Shown one piece after another: positions 48,301 to 57,260 of a DNA stretch of 64,000 nt. The DNA comes from Streptomyces caelestis. Its GTDB lineage: Bacteria > Actinomycetota > Actinomycetes > Streptomycetales > Streptomycetaceae. The notes under the pieces were generated by a model. It was not told the origin of the DNA and searched no databases. It worked only from the letters and a program-made list of their open reading frames with translations. Each line of letters opens with the position of its first letter. The first letter of the stretch is position 1. The stretch is taken from assembly GCF_001279005.1 (NCBI RefSeq), contig NZ_LGCN01000197.1, positions 1 to 64,000 on the forward strand, given 5' to 3'. A program made the translations under genes and the position numbers.

Positions 48301-49820
48301 TTGATCAGGAACTTCTGCGAGGAGGCGTCCTTGCAGTCCCACAGCCGCGCGTCCGTGCTCTTGGTGAACGCGCTCAGGTCCAGGCACTTGCCGGTGGTCA
48401 CGCTTTTCAGCGGCGCGGTGGCGCGGACGTCGCCCTTCCACGACTGTCCCTTGGACTTGTAGCAGTCCGAGATCTGGATCTTCGTGCCGTTCGCCGAGGT
48501 GTTCCCGGCCACGTCCAGGCACTTCTGTGAGCCGACGTTGCGGAGGTGCAGGTCGTTCTCGCTGCCCTCGAGCGTCCACTGCTGGGCGGCGCCGCCGTTG
48601 CAGGTGTAGATCTGGACGGGAGTGCCGTTGGTCTTGCCACCGCCGGCCACGTCCAGGCAGCTGCCCTTCGCACCCGGCACCTCGATCGTCACGTGGCTGT
48701 CACCGATCCAGCCCACCCCGCCGGCGGACCAGTAGTCCTGCCAGCGGGCGAGGTGGTCGGCGAGCCAGGACTGGCCGAGCATGTCGGCCATCGCCTCGGA
48801 GCCCTTGGTCAGGGCGGCGGTGGCGCCACGGTTGGCGGTGAGGATCTGGTTGCGCTGGGTGGCCTGGGACGTGATCTCCTGCTGCCACTCCTGCGCGGCG
48901 ATGTCCTCGACCTGGCGCAGGGCCTTGTTCGGATCGATCGGGTCCTGCCAGGCGCAGGACACAAACCGGGTCTTCATGTCCTCGACCGCGATGCGGTACT
49001 CCGCCGTGCCCGGCTGGGGAGCGGTGCGGGGGAAGCCGCCGGAGGCCAGGAAGATACGGGCGTTGTCCGCGCTCGCGGTGGGGAAGCCGTCCGTCAGCTC
49101 CTCGAATGCCCGCTCTTCGTAGTACTGCCGTTGCCACTCGTCAGTGGGCAGGGACGGATCATAGGGCTTCTCACCGTAAAGCGGGGTACCGAGGTCGATG
49201 ACGGCCTTGAGGGTTTCCTCGTCCGCCTCCGGAGTCGGGTCATAGAAGTTGAATTCCTCATTCCAGTCGGGTCCGCCAGCCCACTTGCCCAGGCCGGTCT
49301 GATCGTAGAAGTCCTCGCCCTCGCGGACGCCCGGCACCCATTGGAACTCGGCGACGGTGAATCCCCCGGGGACCTCCAGGCCGTCGAGCGGCTTCTCCCA
49401 TGCATCCCGGCGTGAGTAGAGGCGCTCCCACGTGGCGTCCCAGTCGGCCTCGTCCTTCTCGTGCGCCTGGCGCAGTGGGCCGTCGAAAGAGCCGTCCAAA
49501 TCGGCCAGCTCGCGCAGCTTCTCCGGGGTCTGGTTGAGGGCGTTCTGCGCGAAGCTGTACATGCCTGGCCCGCCCAAGCGCAGGGCGTCGTTCATCAGGC
49601 ACTGGTCGAACCGCAACTGCTCGTCGACGGTGGTCTCGTACCAGTCATCCGGGCGGTCGCTGGACCGGGCCGTGCTCGATCCGGTGGGCAGACCAGCGGG
49701 TTCGGGGCCTACGACGAGTGTGGCCGGGATGGCGAAGGCGGTCAGCAGCAGGGTGACACGGGCGAATGGCCTGGGTCTCCCCGGCGCTGATGTCGGGAAG
49801 AGCGGTGATCTGGAATGCAA
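45342..49820 (-). CDS. Secreted polymorphic toxin, ricin and alanine-rich coiled-coil
   Basis: A 1492-residue secreted protein. A signal peptide is visible (VTLLLTAFAIPATLVVG, about 22-38). A domain of about 330 residues follows. Residues 375-515 form a ricin-type beta-trefoil with QxW-like repeats (AQQWTLEG, QSWKGD). Residues 525-1165 are an extremely Ala/Lys/Glu-rich coiled coil. A Cys-containing pre-toxin region (1165-1370) leads to the C-terminal 118 residues. There, HIIFRHAGEF, a GTQGAGRPIFEVVFQGK strand and VAVSVGDNGYVIGANIA resemble BECR-type RNase toxins, which is tentative. The start codon is TTG, since no ATG/GTG is available. An unrelated gene overlapping its stop likely encodes immunity. 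Confidence 0.8.
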   Translation of the reverse strand: MHSRSPLFPTSAPGRPRPFARVTLLLTAFAIPATLVVGPEPAGLPTGSSTARSSDRPDDWYETTVDEQLRFDQCLMNDALRLGGPGMYSFAQNALNQTPEKLRELADLDGSFDGPLRQAHEKDEADWDATWERLYSRRDAWEKPLDGLEVPGGFTVAEFQWVPGVREGEDFYDQTGLGKWAGGPDWNEEFNFYDPTPEADEETLKAVIDLGTPLYGEKPYDPSLPTDEWQRQYYEERAFEELTDGFPTASADNARIFLASGGFPRTAPQPGTAEYRIAVEDMKTRFVSCAWQDPIDPNKALRQVEDIAAQEWQQEITSQATQRNQILTANRGATAALTKGSEAMADMLGQSWLADHLARWQDYWSAGGVGWIGDSHVTIEVPGAKGSCLDVAGGGKTNGTPVQIYTCNGGAAQQWTLEGSENDLHLRNVGSQKCLDVAGNTSANGTKIQISDCYKSKGQSWKGDVRATAPLKSVTTGKCLDLSAFTKSTDARLWDCKDASSQKFLIKPSGHQGTDSLFYPDKAQFDKAKKGVTDAQAQAKKQLAVIKAQLELAKTAATSSDTATQAAYTIADAKGAPRGRGLLAGQQKAQVTKGVVAALTALVKAGETAEAATRAAAGDSATIAQRALAQAAQSKAEFRREAAHAAELQAKAAADAAKVHRDNAKKDKETAEAKLTEALKAEGEAKTAAAEARAERLAAEAEEKTAEAEKKKAAAKQAEAAEHRKTAEAEATKAKDAKDKAEAAEGTASDKRDAAVKAKDKARDLRDDAWDAEQKADAARAKADAKEAYAQAHESDANAQEARAAADAANGHANDAEAAAVKARSAADAATKAAADADAAATRAEAAAKRARAHADDAQAAKLKADAAVRTATSAAADAIKAAKHAASEAKTAVELADEAEQQAKTAKTHANEASKEAAKALVASAKAAGFAHVTAQAAVDAGNAAAQVAKPANDAIQLGSPYVDTDSAAGLVVLTGQASKSIAEQQKAVAEAHAKNAQAEASAAKNLADQATGDAKQAYVHAANAAGHAADARGYAKEALGYAADAATAASKAAASLARTVEYDRQATEDAEAADKAAGRAESHAEAARDSADEAALDAEAAREAATEAEEAARDARSAADRADAAATEAEEAAKDALKYAEEAQEAAESAERKQANQQVASGAGTGIGGTFYVVDKVTEAGPAKQLNECVYTLQGCTVTYELHVDVTVSYYYCLNPDVPATESGCPKQDTQYLGTETLKDQTNNWTHHFTFEEITRIGWQNLFGETVGAVLYELVLGDAFQCFHGDKSSCAWAAAILVPPSVATKLAEAVKLATRAEKAIKTGEDAAQVLKDLKKIYGEKGAAQVGDATSAAGMGLRIALGVAERAKIHRGALDPKLLDKLKDAGVKFNQADTIWVIQYAKPGVPLAWLEKGNVNAGLTHIIFRHAGEFADAGVRVDDIPALVKTALTEGTRVGTQGAGRPIFEVVFQGKTQRVAVSVGDNGYVIGANIA

Positions 49821-50294
49821 GGGTGCACTCTCTTCTCATAATGAGGAGGGCGACCGGAGTTCCGCCGGTGAGCGCAGGAGGACCATGAAGACGTCCTGAC
49901 TCCTGCGGCGTTGGGAACCGCGAACGAACCCGGTACGAGATGCACGGATGGCAGATGGTGCGGCATGCGACGCGCCCCTCCCCGTGACGGCGCTGTTCCC
50001 CCGGTCGCTGATGGACGTGCGGTGACGGACTGGTCAGGTCCGGTCACGCGGGGCGCAACACTAGGCAGAACCCCAGGAACTGGGAAGAGGGCCGGTTCCC
50101 GCGCCGGAGAGGGGGTGGCTCGATCTTTACTACTGGCCGGTAGCCGTCCGGGTTCACTCTTTCCTCACGCCACAAGGGGTGTTTGTGAACCTTTGGTGTT
50201 CACGTGATGAGGGAAGTGGTGATTACCTGACCGAAGTTGGCTGATTGCCGACGGGTGTCGGAGTGGACAAGAGGGCTCCGGAACCGGCGGCCGG
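49821..50294. other. Toxin upstream region
   Basis: 474 nt with no convincing gene, including the promoter region of the toxin. An inverted repeat GTGAAC-N7-GTTCAC lies at 50185-50203. The 50140-50230 part is more A/T-rich, which fits a promoter or operator. Confidence 0.45.
50185..50203. promoter_or_regulatory. Inverted repeat, possible operator
   Basis: GTGAAC-CTTTGGT-GTTCAC, in an A/T-richer patch between the DUF389 gene and the toxin. It could bind a dimeric regulator or end the DUF389 transcript. Confidence 0.35.
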
Positions 50295-51242
50295 TCAGCT
50301 CCCGGCGCGTTTGCGCAGGCGTCGGTGCTGGCCGGACCAGAAGTACTTCTGCGCCAGCAGGGTGAGGGTGCCCGCCAGGGTGATGCCGAGCAGGTTGAGC
50401 AGCAACTGCTCGGTGGAGCCCCAGGTCTGGACCGTGTCGCCGTAGCTCAGCGCCACCGCGGCGTTCGCGGCGGCCGGGACCGTCGTCACCGAGATGGCGA
50501 CGCCGACCAGGGCGCCGGACTTGGCGGACGTCAGCGAGAGCGTGCCGGCCGCACCCGCCAGGACCGCCACCACGAAGGAGAACCAGTCGGGGGCGTACAC
50601 GAAGCCGGTCTGCGGCCGTTCGCCCTCCAACCGCTCCTTGGTGAACAGCCCCACCGCGTCCATGAAGAGGCTGAACCCCACCGTCACCGCCATCGCCACC
50701 GCGAAGCCCACCAGCAGGGCGATCACCGAGCGCAGCGCGAGACGGGGCCGGCGCTGCACGGCCGCGGTGGAGATGCCGGCCAGCGGCCCGAACTCCGGCC
50801 CCACCGCCATCGCGCCCACGATCAGGACCGCGTTGTCCAGCACCACGCCGCACGCCGCGATCATGGTGGCCAGCGTGAGGAACGCGAGATAGGTGACCGA
50901 GAGCGTCGACTCCTCGTGGGTGGCCTCGGTCAGGTGCTCCCACAGCACCGCGTCCGCGCTCTCGCCCGGTGCGGCCTTCTCCGCCTCCTCGGCCCGCGTC
51001 GACAGCGACAGGTCGATGTTCTCCACGGCGATGGAACCGCTCGTCTCCAGCCCCAGCCGCTGCAGCCCGCTGAGCAGGTCGTCACCGGCCTCCCGCGCCA
51101 CGTCGCACAGCACCACGTCCCCGGCGGGATCGCGGGCGGCGCCCGGCAGCACGCACAGGTGCGTGGTGCCGATCGTCCCCTCGATCAGGCGGACCACGTC
51201 CTCGGTCTTCCCGACCGGTGTGATCAGGCGCAGGTGCAGCAT
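50295..51242 (-). CDS. DUF389 membrane protein
   Basis: A 315-residue DUF389 (TIGR00341-like) protein. An N-terminal cytoplasmic domain of about 110 residues (MLHLRLITPVGKTEDVVRLI) is followed by about six hydrophobic segments with the family pattern TLATMIAACGVVLDNAVLIV and AMAVGPEFGPLAGI. Function of the family is unknown. It lies 16 nt downstream of coaA, so it may be co-transcribed. Confidence 0.82.
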   Translation of the reverse strand: MLHLRLITPVGKTEDVVRLIEGTIGTTHLCVLPGAARDPAGDVVLCDVAREAGDDLLSGLQRLGLETSGSIAVENIDLSLSTRAEEAEKAAPGESADAVLWEHLTEATHEESTLSVTYLAFLTLATMIAACGVVLDNAVLIVGAMAVGPEFGPLAGISTAAVQRRPRLALRSVIALLVGFAVAMAVTVGFSLFMDAVGLFTKERLEGERPQTGFVYAPDWFSFVVAVLAGAAGTLSLTSAKSGALVGVAISVTTVPAAANAAVALSYGDTVQTWGSTEQLLLNLLGITLAGTLTLLAQKYFWSGQHRRLRKRAGS

Positions 51243-51258
51243 GGCGGCAGGGTAGCGG

Positions 51259-52248
51259 TCAGAGCTTGCGCAGGCTCAGGCGCTGGACCTTGTGGTCGGG
51301 GCCCTTGCGCAGGACCAGGGTGGCCCGGCCCCGGGTCGGGGCGATGTTCTCCACGAGGTTCGGTCTGTTGACGGTGCGCCACATCGTGCGGGCGTAGTCG
51401 AGGGACTCCTCCTCGGAGACCTGGGTGTACCTGCGGAAGTACGACGACGGGTCCTGGAACGCGGTCTCGCGCAGCCGCTTGAAGCGGTTGAGGTACCAGC
51501 GCTCGATGTCCTCCGTGCGGGCGTCGACGTACACGCTGAAGTCGAAGTAGTCGGCGAGGCCCACGCGCGTGCGGCCGTCCTGGCCGGGCAGCGCGGGCTG
51601 GAGGACGTTGAGGCCCTCGACGATCAGGATGTCCGGGCGGCGCACGGTGAGTTTCTCGCCCGGGACGATGTCGTAGATCAGGTGGGAGTAGACGGGGGCG
51701 GAGACCTCCCCCTTGCCCGCCTTGACGTCGGCGACGAAGCGGGTCAGCGCACGGCGGTCGTACGACTCGGGGAAACCCTTCCGCGACATCAGGCCCCGTT
51801 CCTGGAGCTCCTTCGTCGGGAGCAGGAAGCCGTCCGTCGTCACCAGTTCCACGCGCGGGTGCTCGGGCCAGCGGGACAGCAGCGCGCGGAGCAGCCGGGC
51901 CACCGTGGACTTGCCGACGGCCACGGAGCCGGCGACCCCGATGACGAAGGGCGTGCCCGACTGGGAGCCCTGCTCGCCGAGGAACGTGTTCAGCGCGCCC
52001 CGCAGTCCGTCGGTGGCGCCGACGTAGAGGTTGAGCAGCCGGGACAGCGGCAGGTAGATGTCCCGCACCTCGTCGAGGTCGATGACGTCACCGAGGCCGC
52101 GCAGCTGTTCGACCTCCGCCGCCGTGAGGGGCAGCGGAGTCTTGTCGCGCAGCGCGCTCCACTCGGCGCGGGTGAGGTCCAGGTAGGGAGTCGCCTCCGG
52201 CCGCTGCCGGTGGGCGCTCCGGGGTATCGGGGAGACCGGAGAGATCAC
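51259..52248 (-). CDS. coaA: Pantothenate kinase type I
   Basis: A 329-residue CoaA that phosphorylates pantothenate, the first step of CoA synthesis. The P-loop GSVAVGKST (about 107-115) and TDGFLLP, GFPESYD and SPVYSHL-type [11 protein letters not shown] motifs are present. The ATG at 52248 begins after a short Pro/Ser tail. It is divergent from the lipoprotein gene. Confidence 0.95.
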   Translation of the reverse strand: MISPVSPIPRSAHRQRPEATPYLDLTRAEWSALRDKTPLPLTAAEVEQLRGLGDVIDLDEVRDIYLPLSRLLNLYVGATDGLRGALNTFLGEQGSQSGTPFVIGVAGSVAVGKSTVARLLRALLSRWPEHPRVELVTTDGFLLPTKELQERGLMSRKGFPESYDRRALTRFVADVKAGKGEVSAPVYSHLIYDIVPGEKLTVRRPDILIVEGLNVLQPALPGQDGRTRVGLADYFDFSVYVDARTEDIERWYLNRFKRLRETAFQDPSSYFRRYTQVSEEESLDYARTMWRTVNRPNLVENIAPTRGRATLVLRKGPDHKVQRLSLRKL

Positions 52249-52452
52249 AGTCCATTGTTAACGGAGTTCGAACGGGGCGACAGGTGGGCTGTGTCACGCC
52301 GGCCCGCCGCTTCCCGGATCACGCGGTGGTCACGGTCGCATACCGGGTGATCACCCGATGATCATCTGTGCGGTGGCTGTGTGCGGGATCCGCTTGAATT
52401 ACGCGCACTGCGTTGCGGAGTCCTCCGCGCCTTCGAGAAAGAGTTCCCACCC

Positions 52453-53241
52453 GTGAGAACCACCGCCGTCCGCCGTACCGTGCTCGCCGCCTCCGCCGCC
52501 GCGCTCGCCCTGCTCGTCACCGCCTGCGGTGGCTCCGGCGACGAGGACGAGGCCGGCGACGGCAAGGGCAAGGGCGACTCGACCGCCTCCGCCTCCGCCG
52601 CGCCGGCGGCCAAGGCGCTCACCGCCGCCGAGCTGGAGAAGGCCGCGCTGGCGCAGGCGGACGTCAAGGACGGCAAGGTGACGGAGGTGTCCGCCGCGGA
52701 GGACGCCTCCGCCGACAAGGTGAAGTCGAAGGACGCCGCCTGCCAGCCGCTCGCCCAGCTGCAGATGGGCGTGCCCGCGGGCACGCCGGCCGCCGCGGTG
52801 AAGCGGTCCTGGACGGGCGAGCCGCAGAAGCCGGCCGGGGACGTCAGCCCCGAGGAGGCCCTGCTCGCCGGGCTCGACGCGGAGAAGATGATCGTCACGC
52901 TCGCCTCCTACGAGGACGGCGGGGCCGAGCAGGTGATCAAGGAGGTGGAGGCCGCTGCCGGCACGTGCGCCGGAGGCTACGCCTACGACGCCATGGGCGA
53001 GGCCCTCAAGATCGTGTCGGTCGAGAAGACCGAGGCGCCCGGTGGCGGCGACGAGGCGGTCGCGGTCACGGCGTTCATGGCCGCGGAGGAGGGCGTGAAG
53101 GCGCCCATGAAGCTGGTCGTCGCCCGCAAGGGCGCCACCGTCGCCTCCTTCACCGTCACCAACTTCGCCGCTGCCGCCACCGGCGAGGACTTCGACTTCC
53201 CGACGGCGGTCTCCGACGCGCAGCTCGGCAAGCTCGCCTGA
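52453..53241 (+). CDS. Secreted lipoprotein
   Basis: A 262-residue lipoprotein. The signal peptide RTVLAASAAALALLVTAC ends in a lipobox (LVTAC), with the acylated Cys at about 24. A Gly/Asp/Glu linker follows, then a soluble domain of about 210 residues with a central AACQPLAQL and AGTCAGGYAYD Cys pair. Similar proteins occur in many Streptomyces, but I cannot give a function. GTG 52453 is chosen because it starts the signal peptide. Confidence 0.72.
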   Translation: MRTTAVRRTVLAASAAALALLVTACGGSGDEDEAGDGKGKGDSTASASAAPAAKALTAAELEKAALAQADVKDGKVTEVSAAEDASADKVKSKDAACQPLAQLQMGVPAGTPAAAVKRSWTGEPQKPAGDVSPEEALLAGLDAEKMIVTLASYEDGGAEQVIKEVEAAAGTCAGGYAYDAMGEALKIVSVEKTEAPGGGDEAVAVTAFMAAEEGVKAPMKLVVARKGATVASFTVTNFAAAATGEDFDFPTAVSDAQLGKLA

Positions 53242-53256
53242 CGCACCCGCGTTCCG

Positions 53257-53295
53257 TTCCCACCGGCGCCTCGCGCACCGGTGGGAATTTCCGTT
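53257..53295 (+). terminator. Lipoprotein gene terminator
   Basis: A 10-bp perfect stem, TTCCCACCGG/CCGGTGGGAA, with an 11-nt loop, followed by TTTCCGTTTCC. A good intrinsic terminator separating the lipoprotein gene from glmS. Confidence 0.75.
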
Positions 53296-53335
53296 TCCGG
53301 GCAGGCGAAGGCCTTTTCCGGTGGCCGACGGACCG

Positions 53336-53341
53336 TAGGCT
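53336..53341 (+). promoter_or_regulatory. glmS: -10 box, probable leaderless glmS promoter
   Basis: TAGGCT ends 7 nt before the glmS ATG, so transcription would start at or next to the start codon. There is no ribosome binding site. A matching -35 is not obvious (a T-rich TTTTCC near 53314-53319). Confidence 0.5.
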
Positions 53342-53348
53342 GCCGAGT

Positions 53349-55196
53349 ATGTGCGGAATCGTGGGATACGTGGGGCCACAGTCGGCGCTGGGCGTCGTGA
53401 CGGCCGGACTGAAGCGGCTGGAGTACCGGGGGTACGACTCGGCGGGCGTCGCCGTGCTGGCGGACGGCGGCCTGGCCACCGCCAAGCGGGCCGGGAAACT
53501 CGTCAACCTCGAGAAGGAGCTGGCCGAGCGGCCGCTGCCGACCGGGACCACCGGCATCGGGCACACCCGCTGGGCCACCCACGGCGGTCCGACGGACGCC
53601 AACGCGCATCCGCACCTCGACAACGCGGGCCGGGTCGCCGTCGTCCACAACGGCATCATCGAGAACTTCGCCGCCCTGCGCGAGGAGTTGGCCGAGCGCG
53701 GCCACGACCTCTCCTCCGAGACGGACACCGAGGTGGTCGCACACCTGCTCGCCGAGGAGTTCTCCGGCTGCGCCGACCTCGCGGAGGCGATGCGGCTGGT
53801 CTGCCGGCGCCTGGAGGGCGCGTTCACCCTGGTCGCCGTGCACGCGGACGAGCCGGACGTGGTGGTGGGCGCGCGGCGGAACTCCCCGCTGGTGGTGGGC
53901 GTGGGGGAGGGGGAGGCCTTCCTCGCCTCCGACGTGGCCGCGTTCATCGCGCACACCCGGGACGCCGTGGAGCTGGGGCAGGACCAGGTGGTCGAGCTGC
54001 GCCGGGACGCGGTGACGGTCACCGACTTCGACGGCCGCGCGGCCGACGTCCGCGCGTACCACGTCGACTGGGACGCCTCCGCCGCAGAGAAGGGCGGCTA
54101 CGCCTCCTTCATGCTCAAGGAGATCGCCGAGCAGCCGAAGGCGGTCGCCGACACCCTGCTGGGCCGTATCGACGGATCGGGCGCGCTCACTTTGGACGAG
54201 GTGCGCATCCCGGCGAACGTCCTGCGCGAGACCGACAAGGTCGTCATCGTCGCCTGCGGCACGGCCTTCCACGCCGGGCTGATCGCCAAGTACGCCATCG
54301 AGCACTGGACCCGGCTCCCCTGCGAGGTGGAACTGGCGAGCGAGTTCCGCTACCGGGACCCGATCCTCGACCAGCAGACCCTCGTCATCGCCGTCTCCCA
54401 GTCCGGCGAGACCATGGACACGCTGATGGCGCTGCGCCACGCCCGCGAGCAGGGCGCGCACGTGCTGGCGATCTGCAACACCAACGGCTCCACGATCCCG
54501 CGCGAGTCCGACGCCGTGCTGTACACCCACGCCGGTCCGGAGGTCGCGGTCGCCTCGACTAAGGCGTTCCTGACCCAGCTGGTCGCCTGCTACCTGGTCG
54601 CGCTGTACCTGGGCCAGGTGCGGGGCACCAAGTGGGCCGACGAGATCCGCGCGGTGGTGCGGGACCTGTCGTCGATCGCCGGTGCCGTGGAGCGGGTCCT
54701 GGAGACGATGGAGCCGGTCCGGGAGCTGGCGCGGTCGCTGGCGGGGAAGGACACGGTGCTGTTCCTGGGGCGGCACGTGGGCTACCCGGTGGCGCTGGAG
54801 GGCGCGCTGAAGCTGAAGGAGCTCGCGTACATGCACGCGGAGGGCTTCGCGGCGGGCGAGCTGAAGCACGGGCCGATCGCGCTGGTCGAGGACGACCTGC
54901 CGGTGGTCGTGGTCGCCCCCTCACCGCGCGGCCGCTCCGTCCTCCACGACAAGATCGTCTCCAACATCCAGGAGATCCGGGCGCGGGGCGCGCGGACGAT
55001 CGTCATCGCGGAGGAGGGCGACGAGGCGGTCGCGCCGTACGCGGACCACCTGATCCGCGTCCCGGCCACCCCGACGCTGCTCCAGCCGCTGGTGGCGACG
55101 GTGCCGTTGCAGGTCTTCGCCTGCGAGCTGGCGACGGCGCGGGGCAACGAGGTGGATCAGCCGCGGAACCTGGCGAAGTCAGTGACGGTGGAGTAG
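53349..55196 (+). CDS. glmS: Glutamine-fructose-6-phosphate aminotransferase
   Basis: A 615-residue GlmS making glucosamine-6-P from fructose-6-P and glutamine. Cys2 (MCGIVGYVG) is the glutaminase nucleophile. RLEYRGYDSAGVA, HTRWATHG and NGIIENF mark the N-terminal domain; the two SIS domains contain SQSGETMDT and SPSPRGRS-type loops. The final KSVTVE is standard. There is no Shine-Dalgarno and a TAGGCT lies 7 nt upstream, so translation is probably leaderless. It works with glmM, about 9 kb away. Confidence 0.97.
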   Translation: MCGIVGYVGPQSALGVVTAGLKRLEYRGYDSAGVAVLADGGLATAKRAGKLVNLEKELAERPLPTGTTGIGHTRWATHGGPTDANAHPHLDNAGRVAVVHNGIIENFAALREELAERGHDLSSETDTEVVAHLLAEEFSGCADLAEAMRLVCRRLEGAFTLVAVHADEPDVVVGARRNSPLVVGVGEGEAFLASDVAAFIAHTRDAVELGQDQVVELRRDAVTVTDFDGRAADVRAYHVDWDASAAEKGGYASFMLKEIAEQPKAVADTLLGRIDGSGALTLDEVRIPANVLRETDKVVIVACGTAFHAGLIAKYAIEHWTRLPCEVELASEFRYRDPILDQQTLVIAVSQSGETMDTLMALRHAREQGAHVLAICNTNGSTIPRESDAVLYTHAGPEVAVASTKAFLTQLVACYLVALYLGQVRGTKWADEIRAVVRDLSSIAGAVERVLETMEPVRELARSLAGKDTVLFLGRHVGYPVALEGALKLKELAYMHAEGFAAGELKHGPIALVEDDLPVVVVAPSPRGRSVLHDKIVSNIQEIRARGARTIVIAEEGDEAVAPYADHLIRVPATPTLLQPLVATVPLQVFACELATARGNEVDQPRNLAKSVTVE

Positions 55197-55366
55197 CCCT
55201 TCACCCCGTCCAGGAACGCGGAGAAGGCCCCGGCCGGGAAGGCGAGGGTCGCCCCGGCCGGGGCTTTCGAGTCGCGTATGCCCACGTGGGTGGAAGTGTT
55301 CGCGATCTCCACGCACTCGTTGCCGTCGCCTGGGCCCGAGTAGGACGACTTCCGCCAAGTGTCCAT
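55157..55366 (-). CDS. DUF397 protein
   Basis: A 69-residue DUF397 protein: MDTWRKSSYSG at the start, NECVEIA and GIRDSKA, and a C-terminal F. A GTG at 55378 is also possible and would overlap the regulator stop (GTGA). The ATG has AGGA six nt upstream, so I preferred it. The 3' end runs 40 nt into the glmS coding region from the other strand. Partner of the adjacent Scr1-type regulator. Confidence 0.78.
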   Translation of the reverse strand: MDTWRKSSYSGPGDGNECVEIANTSTHVGIRDSKAPAGATLAFPAGAFSAFLDGVKGYSTVTDFARFRG

Positions 55367-55374
55367 GGGGTTCC

Positions 55375-56211
55375 TCACAACTCCTTCGCCAGCCTGTGGA
55401 TGAATTCACGTGACTGTTCAGGTCCGAGTGACGCGGTCTCCACTTTACGGAAACTCGTTCGGTAGGTGGTGAGCTGTGCCTCGGCGTCGAGGAAGGCCGA
55501 GCCGTGCAGCGCGTCGCGGACCACGGTGTCGAGCTTGGGCAGGGGGCCGCCCACGTACGTCATCGCGCTTGAGGCGCTGGCGAACCCGTCCAGGTCGAAG
55601 GGGATGACACGTACGGTGATGTGCTCCGCTTCGGAGAGTTCGAGGAGCCTGGCGAGCTGAGCCCTCGCGGTGGCACGGTCGCTGACCCTGATGCGCAGCG
55701 CCGCCTCGTGGATCAGTGCTTCGTACGGAATCGTGAACTGCTGGCGTGCTTTTCGATGCCGGATGCGCAACTCAAGTTCTTCATCAGTCAGTTCCGGCAG
55801 TCTGGACGAGAAGACGGCACGCGCGTACTCCTCCGTCTGCAAGAGGCCGGGCACGTAAAGGATCGCCACATGGCGGAGGAACCGGGCGTGGTGTTCCAGC
55901 TCGGACAGGTCCAGGAACGACGTGGGGAGGAGGCCTCGGTACTCCTCCCACCAACCGCGTGTCCTGTCGGTGGCCATCGCCACCAGGGCGTCGATGAACG
56001 CACCGTCGGTGCAGGCGTAGTGAGAAGCCAGGCGGCGGACACGCTGCTCGCTCACGCCCGCCAGCGCCGACTCGATATGGGTGATCTGGGCGGGGCCCAC
56101 GCCGAGCAGTCCGGCTGCCTGACGGGAGTTCAGTCCCGCGGCTTCACGGAGTCTGCGCAGTTCTGTTGCCAACCGCACCTGACGTGCTGTCGGTTCGCGC
56201 CTCTTCACCAT
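55375..56211 (-). CDS. XRE/Scr1-type regulator (HTH + DUF5753)
   Basis: A 278-residue regulator of the Scr1/WhiJ type. The HTH occupies about 14-70 (LRRLREAAGLNSRQAAGLLG), and the DUF5753 domain shows YVPGLLQTEEYARA near 120. Together with the downstream DUF397 gene and the divergent ATPase gene it forms a second complete AbaA/WhiJ-like group in the window. The divergent spacer holds a direct repeat GCTTGCAG (56231 and 56272). Confidence 0.88.
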   Translation of the reverse strand: MVKRREPTARQVRLATELRRLREAAGLNSRQAAGLLGVGPAQITHIESALAGVSEQRVRRLASHYACTDGAFIDALVAMATDRTRGWWEEYRGLLPTSFLDLSELEHHARFLRHVAILYVPGLLQTEEYARAVFSSRLPELTDEELELRIRHRKARQQFTIPYEALIHEAALRIRVSDRATARAQLARLLELSEAEHITVRVIPFDLDGFASASSAMTYVGGPLPKLDTVVRDALHGSAFLDAEAQLTTYRTSFRKVETASLGPEQSREFIHRLAKEL

Positions 56212-56414
56212 CGACTGGTCTTCCTAACGCGCTTGCAGGCGTGACTCGTTCGACGTCAGATTACGCGACCGGCTTGCAGCGTCCCTAGATTTAGATCTAC
56301 CGTCAGTGACGTGACGTAAGCGCAGCGGAAGCGCACCGTTCCGTCCTGCCACGACGGCTGCGGCACTGCCACCGCTCGTGAGTCAACCCCACCCCCACTG
56401 AACGGAGTTCACGC

Positions 56415-56828
56415 ATGCCCGAAAACGAGCCCTGGGAGTACTCCCTCTCCATTCCCAACGACCCCCGCGCGGTCACCGTCAGTCGCCGCACCCTCCGTCT
56501 CATCCTCACGATGCACGGGCTGATCGGGCTGGTCGACGTCGCCGAGCTGCTCGCGGCGGAGCTGGTCGCCAACGCCGTACGGCACACCAAGGGGCCGGCC
56601 GCTCTGCGGGTGCGCTGGGCGGCCGGCGTGCTGCGGATCGGGGCGTGGGACACCGACCCCGCACCGCCCGACGCGCCGCTGCCCTTCGAACGGTCCGCGG
56701 ACCTCGGCTTGGAGGATGGGCGCGGACTGGCGCTGGTGCGGGCGTGTTCCGACCTGTGGGGCTGGCAGCCGCTGTCCCGGGACGGCAGCCGGGGGAAGCT
56801 GGTGTGGTGCGAGCTGGATGCCGTCTGA
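56415..56828 (+). CDS. RsbW-like ATP-binding regulatory protein
   Basis: A 137-residue GHKL-type ATPase. N box AAELVANAVRH (E49, N53), G1 AWDTDP (D79) and G2 EDGRGLALV (about 100-108) are visible. Likely an anti-sigma or anti-anti-sigma-regulating kinase. Divergent from the Scr1-type regulator; such ATPases commonly accompany these regulators in Streptomyces. Its target is unknown. Confidence 0.8.
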   Translation: MPENEPWEYSLSIPNDPRAVTVSRRTLRLILTMHGLIGLVDVAELLAAELVANAVRHTKGPAALRVRWAAGVLRIGAWDTDPAPPDAPLPFERSADLGLEDGRGLALVRACSDLWGWQPLSRDGSRGKLVWCELDAV

Positions 56829-57260
56829 CGGGGTTCGCCCGTGACCATTGAGCCATTCGCATGGCCTCCCGGTGAGCCGCACGTCGGCCGTCCGATGGGG
56901 CAACGGCTCCCGCATCGTGCGCGGCCGCACCATCCGGCGGGACGCGATCTCCCGGGGCTCATGACACCCACCCTGCTGGAAACGGTGAGCATCCGGCAGA
57001 TGAATGCCACTCACGCACTCGGATGAGCGGTACGTGCACACTCGAGGCCGAAATGCTTCCATTTCTCAGAGGGGCATGTGCCTCCCGGTCGGGCGGTCGA
57101 GAGGCATGCCCTGCGACGTGGTGCGGGCGGTCAGGCGCTTTGCGTTCCCGCACGCAATCCGCGGTCATCTGCTGGGGAAACGGCAGTCCGCGAAGTGTCC
57201 CGCAGGGACGGACCGGAGACTCGGTCCGGCGGCCCAACCCGGCCAGCGGGTGGGGAACAC
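56829..57260. other. Intergenic region
   Basis: 432 nt without a convincing gene. A stem with GGGCATG(tg)CCTC pairing with GAGGCATGCCC spans 57072-57111 and could be a terminator for the ATPase gene, or one for the minus-strand DUF3592-like gene. Confidence 0.4.

Noticed and set aside
46734..48530. 598-residue Gly/Leu-rich frame opposite the toxin coil
   Set aside because: Direct reverse complement of the Ala-rich coil; a composition artefact.
49911..50207. 98-residue frame upstream of the toxin
   Set aside because: Weak codon bias, no homology by eye and no binding site.
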